In this document: piece by piece, positions 46,252 to 57,136 of the stretch
How the letters are laid out: every line of letters begins with the position of its first letter
Numbering within the stretch: position 1 is the first letter of the stretch
Assembly (NCBI GenBank): GCA_000181795.3
Contig: CM012953.1
Coordinates: forward strand, 3,527,651 to 3,591,650
Reading direction: 5' to 3'
Length of the DNA stretch: 64,000 nt
Source: Trichinella spiralis
Taxonomy: Eukaryota > Nematoda > Enoplea > Trichinellida > Trichinellidae
Notes under the pieces: generated by a model
The model's database searches: none
What the model saw: the letters and a program-made list of their open reading frames with translations, nothing else
What the model was told of the DNA's origin: nothing
Position numbers and translations under genes: made by a program

Positions 46252-48116
46252 ATGGTCATTTCTATACTACGTACTGCTTTTACAGAAGTCAAATTGCAGC
46301 GTCAGCTGATTTTTGGTGGTTGTTTGTTTACCAGAAAGCAGTTTTGTGACGTTTCAAGAAAAACAGATGAAATATTGATTAATCAGTTTAAGGAAAAGTT
46401 TTTTTCCAATCGTATGATTAAATTTACCGATCAGTTGCATTTCGTGAATGATAAGGGTGAAAACGCGTTGCCAGTTTTTCGTATCATTGACAATCTTGGC
46501 AATGTAGTCAATGCTGAAATGATCAAAGCGTTCAGTGCTGATCTTTGCATGCGCATGTACAAAAAGGTATGCTATTTGTGCAGCTTATACAATAAGGATA
46601 TGTTTGTTTCAATTTGAGTATACAAATTGCAAATTTATTTGCTGTTGTTGTTGCTAAGCAGTAATGAAAAATTCTGACTTTTATACGCAGATTTATTTAC
46701 TGAGGTTAGACTGTGACTTCTGAATAAGAGGTTTCTTTTTTGCTTTTCTTTGTTTAATAATGATAAACTGAACTGATATGTGTTCGGTAATGATTAGGAT
46801 AATTTGGTTTGGAGAAACTGAATTAAATTAGACGGAAAGACTAGCAAGTAATTGGATATGTTTTAATCAATCAGAAGTTAATGAAGTCTCGATGGCATTC
46901 TTTACTGATTTTAATGAGTGGCAATCAAACACTAGTTAGGAGGGAAGAGATTGAACATTTTTTCAGTATATAATGAGAATATTGTTAATAATAAATTTGG
47001 TTTCAGATGTTACTTGTCCATGTAGTGGATGAAATTTTGTACAATGCGCAGCGACAAGGTCGTATAAGTTTCTATTTGACAAATGATGGTGAAGAAGCAA
47101 CGCAAATTGGTTCTGCTTCAGCTTTACAAGCGGATGATCTCATTTATGCCCAATACAGAGAATTGGGCACATTGTTGTGGCGTGACTTTCCTCTACAATC
47201 GTTGATGGATCAATGCGTAGGCAACGCTGATGATCTGAACAAAGGACGGCAAATGCCGGTGCATTATGGTTCCAAGGAGTTGAACGTTGTCACCATTTCG
47301 TCAACACTCGCTACACAAATGCCCCAAGCGGTAAGATAATTGAGTTTCTGTGTGTATGTGTGTGCTTGATCTTATTTTTGTGATGGTTCCATTTTCAGGT
47401 TGGTTCCGCTTATGCGATGAAGTTGCGTAAAAAGCAGAACCTGGTGATTTGCTATTTTGGCGATGGTGCCGCAAGTGAAGGAGACTGTCATGCGGCTTTC
47501 AATTTTGCCGGTACTTTGCGATGTCCAGTTGTATTTTTCTGCCGCAACAACGGCTACGCTATATCAACCTGTTCAAGTGAACAATATGCCGGCGATGGTA
47601 TCGGCTCCAGAGGCCCTGCCTATGGTTTGAATACGGTGCGCGTGGACGGTAACGATGTATTTGCTGTTCACATGGCCACGTTGCACGCTAGGCAAATGGC
47701 ACTCCATTGCGAACCTTGCTTGATCGAGGCAATCACATACCGACTTGGGCATCACTCGACCTCTGACGACAGCACCGCTTACAGGTAGATTTTATATTAC
47801 TCATGTATATGTTTATTTTATTGTTTTTCCTTATAGATCTGCTGCTGAAATTCAACTTTGGCAAAAATCAAATTCACCGTTGGCTCGTCTGCGTGCATAT
47901 CTGTTCAACAGTGGCCTGCTTGATGAAAAACAAGAGCAGAGCTTGCAAAAAACTTATCGGCAAGAGGTTTTGAATTCATTAATTTTATCCGAGAAAAAGC
48001 CAAAACCAGAAATCGAGACCCTTTTCACTGATGTATATGATCAGATGACTCCTAGAATTCAAAAGCAGTACAACGAATTGAAAACTGCACTTGCTGCACG
48101 TGAAAATCTTGAATAA
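46252..48116 (+). CDS. BCKDHA: Branched-chain 2-oxoacid dehydrogenase E1 alpha (BCKDHA), mitochondrial
   Basis: Exons 46252-46566, 47007-47330, 47399-47784, 47837-48116 give 434 residues (human 445). It decarboxylates the keto acids of Leu, Ile and Val using thiamine diphosphate, in complex with E1 beta, E2 and E3 in the mitochondrial matrix. The first about 35 residues are basic and lack acidic clusters, fitting a mitochondrial presequence. Seen: [28 protein letters not shown]-type segment ([16 protein letters not shown]), the TPP motif [47 protein letters not shown], and the regulatory phospho-loop [16 protein letters not shown] with the Ser targeted by BCKD kinase. AATAAA lies at 48214-48219. 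Convergent with WDR19, 340 bp away. ATG 46252 is the first in-frame ATG. Confidence 0.97.
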
Positions 48117-48456
48117 TGATTATGTACATTTTTTGTGCTTATATCTTATTTAATTTTTTGTCTGCTTGCAGTTTGTAGAAAATTAGTCACGAAGAATTGA
48201 TATTCATAATATTAATAAAGTTTTTTTCTTTTATTTGCTTACATTACATATATATATATCATAAATAATATAATAATGTAAAGCACGTTATTCTTCATTA
48301 TCTGTTAATATTTAATTAACGCAAATACAATTGGATGCTCTATTTTATGAATGATGAAAAAAATACATTTTTGTAATAAAAACTTTTATTGAATAAAAAA
48401 AAGAAATATTTGTAAATTTTATAATTTTTAACGTAAATTTTTTCTTCCTAATCAAA
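48117..48456. other. Gap between convergent BCKDHA and WDR19
   Basis: 340 bp holding two 3' untranslated ends, with a TATATA tract near 48249-48258. No gene. Confidence 0.6.
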
Positions 48457-51400
48457 TCAAGCTGCATTGCTTCTCTGATCAGTGTCGTTTGTATAGGATG
48501 AATCAATAAAAGCACTTCCATTTGGTAGAATCTGTATAGAATCAACGCTGGCCGTCGTTCCGCACATTGGGCAACACTTTTCCGCTGCAATCCATCTGAA
48601 ATGTGAATCATATTGATCAGCTGATATTTTAATTGATCATATTTTGAAACTTCAACTAATCCTACTTTTTGTACTCTACACTGATTGCCGGAAAGCCACA
48701 GTGTATACAGACAGTTATCTCAGAATCTGAAATGTGCTTACCCTAAACAAACAAATAAATAAATAAATAAATAAGAAAATATATTATTTCTTTTTCTCAT
48801 TTACAGAAGCAATACAAAATGGAATAGTGTTTTTGCAACAAGTACACTTCAATTCCGATTCAGCCAACTGGGCTTTGCAATATGGACAGGGAGTTTTCAT
48901 TTCTGAATCGTCCGTATCTTCTTTTTTCCTGATAATTAAATTTAATATTTTCATAAGAACAACAAAAATGAAATCCTTCACTTGCCTTATTATTGTTTCT
49001 ATTGTTTTCTTGTATCGACTGTCAATTGATTCTTTGTAGTTCGGTCGCATCAGCACGGCCGCCCATTTATAAGCTGTGCTTTTCATACCACTGTACCAAC
49101 ATTCAATAGCGGTCAGTGTATAAATTTGCACGGCATCTTGAAAATTAAATTTTCAAAATTTGAACAAAATTATTGTTCAGAGCATACGCATAGCAAAGTC
49201 GTTTATATTTTCCGCAATTCGGATCAGCAGTCTAGCCGCTAAAGGGTGAAGTTTTCTTCTCACAGCACTCTAAACAAATTTAAAATCGTCAAACATTAAT
49301 TAATCATTACATAAATACAATCAATAATCTATTACTTTCACTAACAAATAGCTGTGCAAAAGCATGAGCGTAGTTTTCATTTCCAATGAAATTGGAAGAT
49401 GCTTTTGAATCAAACTTTGATGCAGTTTGAACAAAACGTCTCGAGCAAGTCGATATTGTCCTAAACTTCCAACATGTAAAGTATTCAAAGAGATACCGAT
49501 AATAATCTATCAATTTACATAATTCAAATAGATTTATTTACTAGATTTTATTATATCATTTCACACAAACAAAACAGAGATCGTATTCGCCTTCACTGTA
49601 TCAAAACATGTTAAATACGTCATGTTATATTTATGTGTTTAAAATTATATAACAAAAAACGATAATACAAATTTCAACAATACCATCTGCTTACCTCTGG
49701 ATTGTTTATCTTTGACAATAATTATAGCAATTTTTGCAGCTTCCTGATGCCTTTCCAAAATTGTATACAGTTGGAAAAGATATGTCGGATCCTAAAAATT
49801 CAACATGGACTTAAAATGAATTTGTAAAAAAAAATATTCATTAAAAACTAACTTTTGGTATTCCATCTTTTTCACCCGTCAAAAATTGTAACAATTCGTC
49901 AATTATTGTTCTATCTCGCGTTAAAGCAGCACATTCAACAGCCAATTTGATGGATGCTTTGTCACATTGATTATTAATAAATATATCAAATGCCTAGAAT
50001 TGAAAAATTATTTTCATTTTATTTTATTCTATTCTTCTTTTTTAATTGACAAGTAGTAGTAGTAGTACTTTGTGATATTTTTCTGCTTTCATGTAAAATT
50101 TTCCGGCTAATAATTTCTTGCCTTGATGATCAAAATAACTTGCTATTGTATTATAAATTTCTTCATCACCGTCGTCACCTAATTTTTTGGAAATTTGAAA
50201 AGTTTCTTTAATATGTATGTTTCAAAGTGAAAATTATTGCCAATAACCAATTATTTTTTACCAATTGTATCTGCAAAAACTTCCATCTTATCTTTCTTCT
50301 TGGCTAACTGTAAAGCTTCTGAAAAGCAATTTGCCAACACTAGAAGACGCACGGCGGATGAATAATCGTTTCGACCAATAAAACAGCTGAATTTATTACT
50401 TTTTAAATTACGTAAAAATTAGCAAATAAACAACAGACTTGGACAAAAACTTTGCCGCCTCTATGCATTTACTTTCTTGAACAACACGAACAGCCTCTTC
50501 AAGACCATTCAAATGTTCCATTGAAATTCTGAAACTGGGCAATTTAAAAATGATCTACTATAACTATAACATCTATATTAAAAAATATCTTGAATTTCTT
50601 CAATAACCTCACAAAATTAAAATAATCATCTCCTTTTTTATATGATTCAGCAGCTGTTGAATAATCTTTCATCGTTTCCATTGCTTTTGCATATTGGACG
50701 TAAAATTGCTTTGCCGTCACTTGATGTAAAATATTCTTCAATTTTGACCTAGAAATTACAACGAAAAACATTCGCACATTGCTGCACAATTTGAACCCCA
50801 ACTGAGTTAAATTAAATACCAATTTTTCGATTTTAGCCATAAATAAGCCGATTTGTTGTATTCTTCACATCTTGCATACATATCAGCTGCTTCGTTGAAT
50901 AACTAAACAAATACGTAATAAAATAATTATGATAAATTTTCTACATAAACAACATCACCATTTTTTGTTCTAAAATGCTTGCACATTCTTTCAACAACGA
51001 ATCGTCCGATGATTGTAAAGCTAATTTTATTCCTCTAAATTAAATATGCATTGTTAACTTTTCAATTTGTACAATTTGAAAATGTGCATGCATCATCGTC
51101 CGTACTCTTTCACCTCACCGCACCACAGTGAAGTTCTCGCAATGCCATTTTTACATGATATTATAATTTGTTCCTTCTCTAACAGTGAATCATTATTTTT
51201 CTGCAAAAATCAGTTGTACTATTAACGACAAGTATTTCATCTTCTGTCAAAAATTCCTTGCGTATATTTTAGCATTTTTATTACTATAAGTAAAATATCA
51301 CACTTTACCTGCGCTTCAGCTAAACCGCTCTGATAATACTGCAACGCTTTTTCATACTGGCCACTGTAAGTTTTTTAGGAAATTTAATTATTATTAATTT

Positions 51401-54400
51401 CAAGCTATATTTTCTTCATACATTTGTTCCAATTCTTGGGCAAACTCTTTGGAAATATTCGCAATTTGTTCAGGAAAAAACTGATTTGCCAACCTGAGCG
51501 CATTTTCCCAATCCATTATGTCACAGTACATCTTTAAAATAGTTCTTCAGTGTATGATTTGTTTTTCAATAATTTACAAACTATTTTATGCAAAATATAA
51601 CAAATCTATTTCTTCTGTTATTAGAATTTCAAACATACTATCGTACGTTAAATGCATAGCTATAAAATAATTACAAAAACTGAGATAAAAAGAGAGAAAA
51701 ATTTTTACCTGAAGAGCATCTTTAGAATTAAACGAATCTATGTACAACTTTTCAGCTAATGCATAATTTTGCATTATCATCGCTACGTGTGCACGAAGTT
51801 GGTCCCTGTTTTCACAACAACTAATATCTTTCAAACACCACACCATACTGATATCTCCAATGTGTTGGTAGCATCTGATGGCTAAATTGAAAATTATCTT
51901 TCATATTTAAAACCAGATGGAATTTGATCGAATAATAATTTAATATATTGCCTAATTCAATGTGAAGCTCTTCCAATGCAGCCTTGGCAACAATTTCCCA
52001 TAGTTCAGCTTCTGTTTTCTTTTCGCCATTTTTCAAAACAGACCGAACACTGAAATTATCATATTTGCAAAACTTCACAAAAAATATCGCTTAACTTGAC
52101 TGCCAATTATTCGATTATTGTAAAATTCTGCATTTTAATGAAACTTACTTTTTGTTCGCATGCAATATTTGGCAAGCATTTTTCAACTAAATGAACAACA
52201 GCATAACATTTTAAAAAATCAAACAAATTAAGCTTCATTTTTAATTTACTTCGATGGGCAAATTTTCTAATTGCCTTTCGAATTTGTAGTTTGCGGTGAT
52301 CACCCTATCCTGAAGATCACTTCCTGATAAAATCACCACTGAACCTTGGCTGCACAAAACTGGAACTGATTCTTGCGCATCCAATGCAATGCAATGCAGT
52401 AATTCTACCCTTGTTTCTGAAAAATACAAACAAACATATATTTGAAAACGAGCAAGAAAATCACAAAATAAAGCTCACCATTTATAGCACTTTTCATGTA
52501 TTTGAAAATTTTCATTTGTAAATGATCAGCCACAATAAAAACATCCTGTTAAAATAAGTATATTTTTAAAAAAATAGAATTAATTCCCCGTCTTTACTTT
52601 TTCCATTGAACACTGTTCCCAGCAAAGTGATTTACATTCTTCTAATTTTGCATTCACTTCTAAAATTTCACAAGTAATCTAAACAAAAATTCATTTTGTA
52701 AAATTATGTCTCATTCAAAATTCTGTAAAACAAACAACATACAGGATCAAATGCAAATATATTTATCTTCTCTGTGACAAATAATGCTTTAACTCCTTTT
52801 GGTTGCGTGGCAATCGACTCTATGCCGATGGAATGCTTCAAAACGGTCAGTGGCTCGAATGAATCGAAAAAAAGGAAAACTATCAAGCCTGTCTGTAAAA
52901 GATATCATTAAATTTTCTAAATAAGACACATGGAAAACATTTTTTTAAATATAATCACATCTGTAACGTATGCTACGTAATCTGCACTCAAAGAAATACA
53001 GTTGATCCGTTCCTTGTTTGCAAACTTTGGAAAAATCAGACAATTCTGCTCTGTCACCATGCTGTGGCCAACCTCAATATGCAAACTTTAATTTATAAAA
53101 AATTTACATTTGCCGCTTTTCTACTGGATGAATGACCAATTTTCCATCGCAAAGAACAAACGCCTTTTCATTATTAAGCAAAATCATCTTCACCGTTCCA
53201 AGATAATCAGTTTCAGCAAGTAGTTCGCAAGCTAAAAATTCACATTATTATAATAAAATACATTTACATAAAAATATCCAACTAAACCTTTCTGACACAT
53301 TTTGTAATAAAGCACTTTGTTGTTTATTCCAACAGCAAAATATTCAAAGCCGACGGCAATAATACTGGGTTCAATTTTTACCTCATACGTCATAATGTTT
53401 TCCTAGAATCATTCATTTCTTTCATTGAAACAACAAATAAGCAAAGCTAATAAAAATTTTCTTATCTCATATCCATCTTAAAATTATATTACTTAAAAAA
53501 AAGATACAGATTCTCAACAAACAGAAATTGCATTTAAATTCTCCTTGACAAGATTCTTTTGCTGCTTAGCATGCATTGATGAAATTTGATTATTGAAATA
53601 ATTTTTAACATTTTGAAATAAAAATCAAACCCACTTTGGGAAATTGTGTTCTGACTGTAATTTCAGATAGAGAGGACAAATAAGCCAGTGTATTGCCACT
53701 GCTCGCCCAAAGTGAAACCAGATGAATCAAATATACATGAACGCAAGCCGCATCTGTACTGAATACAAGAATTTGACCGTCATCGGAACAGGAAAGTTTT
53801 TGCAAACGTTTTTCATTCGATTCAAGATTCAGAACCGCTTTAATATCTGCTAGACGACTCATTTCTCTAAGCTTTATGCTAAATTGAACTTTTATGATGA
53901 GATTTATGCTGAAAATCAATTGACTACCTGAAATCTCCTGCCACAATCACTTTATTCGAAATTGAATTAACAAACAAACCACAAAAATAATTTTGAAAAT
54001 CTTGTATGGAAAAAAGTTCCTAAAAAACCAACAAATAAAATTTTCAGAATCATTTTTAATTGAAATAAAAAGATGAAAAATAATGACTGTTTTAAAGTGA
54101 TTTTAGAGTGAACTTCAAAAAAAAGCAATAATAAAATCATACTTGTCCCATGGTACTCTGCCGGACAGACATTAAAACAGTTTGCCCTTTTTGAAAACCG
54201 AAAATGATCGATTTATCATCAAACCTGAAATCATTAAAAATTTTGAACTAACTCACTTTGATTGAATAATTACTTTTACCATGTACAATGTAAAATTTCA
54301 CCGTATGCTTCATTGAAAGTGATTTTGTGCGTTGTTTTGAAACTTGGAAAGTCGAGCAGGAGAAGTATGCTTTTTGAAATAACCACACTAACCTGCATTT

Positions 54401-55710
54401 TTTTAAAAAAAGTATTTTTAAGAACAACAAAAAAATAATTACAAATTTTATACCGTCCCATTTCCAATTTCTTTACTTTCCAAAACTCTTCTTTCTGTAA
54501 AATTCAAAAGTGATGGTACACCAGAGCATACATATGAATACAGAAGATCGCCTTCAGAATTTAGAACCGTTATACTACAATCATCACTGCAAAGAATCAG
54601 TTGATCGTCGTCGGTGAATAATGCTTCTGTAATTTTTTTCGAATGAACTCCAATAACTGGCACAAGTCTAAAGATTACCGACAATTAATTAACATCGGCT
54701 CTCTTGGTAAAACAGAAATAACGTCACTTTGAAAATTGCTGATAGTAGAAAAGAACGTTCCCTTTTTGAGTTCCCAGTGCAAGTATACGACTTCTGGTTG
54801 ACCAAGCAACTGCAGTGAAGACATCCCTGAAAAATGACAACCAATGTAGAATGAAAAATAAACTGTCATTCAGAAAGGTAAAATTTTGACCACAAAATGC
54901 TAATAATATTGAATAAACAAATATACAGAAATTGTGAAATTAATCATCATTAATAATCAATGATAATTTTCATAAATTTCTGAAGGTTAAAGACTGAGTA
55001 GTAGTGAAAAAAATTATCAAGTATCATCGTTCGTATTTCATGTTAATCAGTAAGACAAATTATGAGTCATTTATTTAAAAAATATTCAATTGCATTTTCA
55101 ACTCATGTAAAAATCTTATAAATTCAAATAATTTAAAATACCACAAAAATAATACTTGATTTCAAATTTACGATACGGTAAGTAAAAAAGAAGAGTTGCA
55201 AAGCGGAGTAGTCGAAATGAATTGTTGTTGCCTACTTGACAGTGAAATTGGCTTTGATGACTTTTGCAGATTTTTTTTCAACGCTCCAAATAACAATCGA
55301 GTCTGACTCTTCATCCAAAAGTACCAAACTGTCTCCGCTCGGGTGCCACTCGACTGCATATGGTTTACTGGAAGTTTTTTTTCGACAAATTTACTGTAAT
55401 TCATGAATAATGAAAATAAAGTTTACAAACCCAGCTGTCTGTATTTCATCGTATACATTCCCATGACGGTCATAGACAGTCAAAGTGTCGAGCAGTCTAA
55501 TGAAGAGAACAGTTTGCAGTAGTGTTTTCAAAATGACAATACGTCGTGAAATTTTATACCTAATGACAGCCACAAGTTGGGCAAGTTTCGGTTGTATAGC
55601 AAATAGTATGTTCTTTTGGGCATTTAATTGGCACTCGACGTTGAATAGAAGCTAAACAGAATGAAAAAGTTTCATTTGAAAATTTTATTTGGCAAAACTT
55701 ATACCTTCAT
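48457..55710 (-). CDS. WDR19: WDR19/IFT144, intraflagellar transport complex A subunit
   Basis: A many-exon gene (about 25-30 small exons, short GT-AG introns) for the IFT-A core protein that drives retrograde transport in cilia; the C. elegans counterpart is dyf-2. Exon 1 is only ATGAAG (55710-55705). It splices in phase to LLFNVECQLNAQKNILFAIQ, aligning with the known IFT144 N-terminus. Two WD40 propellers follow: VYDRHGNVYDEIQ, KPYAVEWHPSGDSLVLLDEE, DDGQILVFSTDAACVHVYLI and SGNTLAYLSSLSEITV. Then come TPR-like helical repeats (LRAHVAMIMQNYALAEKLYI) and the conserved end: KSTAYKWAAVLMRPNYKESI with paired CxxC units (CPYCKAQL, CTCCKNTIPFCIAS, CIHCGFPA, CCPMCGT). The stop is TGA 48457-48459. 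An X-box lies just upstream. A tetranucleotide AAAT run at about 48750-48774 is intronic. Individual middle exon ends were not all fixed. Confidence 0.95.
48750..48774. repeat. (AAAT)n microsatellite in a WDR19 intron
   Basis: Six or so AAAT units between the last two zinc-ribbon exons. Confidence 0.85.
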
Positions 55711-55739
55711 GCTTTCTACAACTGTTGATTGGAAACTTT

Positions 55740-55753
55740 GTTGTCATGACAAC
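55740..55753 (-). promoter_or_regulatory. X-box for RFX/DAF-19-type factor upstream of WDR19
   Basis: GTTGTCATGACAAC is a perfect 14-bp palindrome and fits the X-box consensus RYYNYYWWRRNRAC at every position. It lies 30 bp upstream of the WDR19 start codon. In animals RFX factors (DAF-19 in C. elegans) switch on ciliary genes, including IFT-A genes, through such boxes close to the start. Confidence 0.85.
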
Positions 55754-56099
55754 ATCTGCTATCGATTTATTGAATGTTTTGAGCAACAAATAATGTTTTT
55801 CAAATAACGATAATTCACTGTTCACTAATACATTCATACTCAATTTCAGTCAGTTTAGCAAAAAATAAAAATTGGCAGTTTAAAGTTAAAAATGGCAAAA
55901 AAACACTTTTAATTTCAAACATAATTTTGCCATTGCAAGTTGAAAATAGACTGAGATTATTAATCGATTCCTCTCTGCATAAATGATGCAATCAATACAT
56001 GCTAGACGAAATGAAAAATCAAACTGTAAATAAAATTTTTAAAACAAATGCATTTTTCCTTGACGGTAACATCGAATGGAAAATCAAGTGAGAAACCGT

Positions 56100-57078
56100 A
56101 CTGTGGGAAAAGGAGATGAAAAGTGCAGTTACAGCCGCCTCGAGGTAGTAGCCTGGTTTCGAGTTGAGTTTCGTCTAGCTTGCGTTGTTTGTCGTACGTG
56201 TTATGCCATCAATAAACTATGCCGAATATCACAAGTCGTTTTAGCTGATAAATCCGCAGGGAACGCAGCTACAAATGGTGACAGCGGTGGGATCGGAGGC
56301 ATTCCAAGAGGATGTTGATCGGCTGCGGTTGTGACTTGGCAACTCCTGCCATCTGTTGCTGGTGTTGTTGGGTTGGTGATTGTGGTGCTGCTGCTACTGT
56401 GACTGAATAGTTGGGCTGCAATTATGACGAATACCACCTTTCTGCAGATACTTTGCCGCATAGCCAGCTTCATTGAATGAAGATGGGATTGTTGAATTTG
56501 TTTGTCGGTGTTTGCATTTGATGGACGCGCTACCATCTGTCCAGACACTGCCTGTGAAGGTAGTTGGCTGCAGACCACTTAGCTGCAAATGCTACGTTCT
56601 AGCTTATCTGGGACATCAATAGCTGAAACTCGAATAATATCCAAGCTGCGAACAATTTGCCAAGCAATGTCGCTTTTCATTTCAGTATGTGATTCTCTCA
56701 CCAGCAAAATAAGACGGAGACCATGATGACATTGAACAGAAAATGCCAAGTCAGAACTGTCCGGTACTGTCACCAAATCTACATCTTCATCCCTGTTACA
56801 TCGTCAATGGCGCTCAGATTATCTTTGAAGATGCGCTGCATCAGGAAAACAAGCTCATCATAGGTGATGTCATCATTCTGAATTGGTATTTTTCGAATGT
56901 CATCGTCGAGTTTGACTTCAACGATCAACGTTTGAGAATAATCCACACCACATGGAGTTTTCAAATTATTGTTTGCCCAAAAAGTGATGCGCCCATAAAA
57001 GCAATTTGCAAAGCAGAAGAATGGGAACGACGTCAACGTAACAACGCATGCCAGCAACGCCGCTACACACGGTTTTGA
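56100..57078 (-). pseudogene. TFG-like PB1-domain pseudogene, probably processed
   Basis: The - strand begins with a PB1 domain closely like TFG (TRK-fused gene; COPII/ER-exit-site protein): IRKIPIQNDDITYDELVFLM then VDLVTVPDSSDLAFSVQC. No ATG precedes it before the GPAA1 3' end. About ten bases seem missing at about 56797, where residues equivalent to IKY of TFG should be, shifting the frame. An in-frame TAA follows at 56579-56581. Downstream, Gln/Pro-rich TFG-like pieces (QAVSGQMVARPSNANTDKQI; FNEAGYAAKYLQKGG; APQSPTQQHQQQMAGVAKSQ) lie in different frames. No introns are visible, which fits a retrocopy. No clear poly(A) tail or target duplication was found, so the borders are approximate. 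Confidence 0.68.
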
Positions 57079-57136
57079 TTTGTTTCAATAAATATCCATA
57101 AAATGTGTGCAACTTTTTTATTTTTTGTCTAATATT

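Noticed and set aside
55711-55838. A - strand frame starting MNVLVNSELSLFEKHY as the WDR19 N-terminus
   Set aside because: Its donor phase does not join the conserved second exon in the right frame, it does not resemble IFT144, and it runs across the X-box.
56779-57057. Treating the PB1-domain frame as an intact small gene
   Set aside because: It begins at TTG with no upstream ATG, and the PB1 domain continues in another frame after an apparent deletion.
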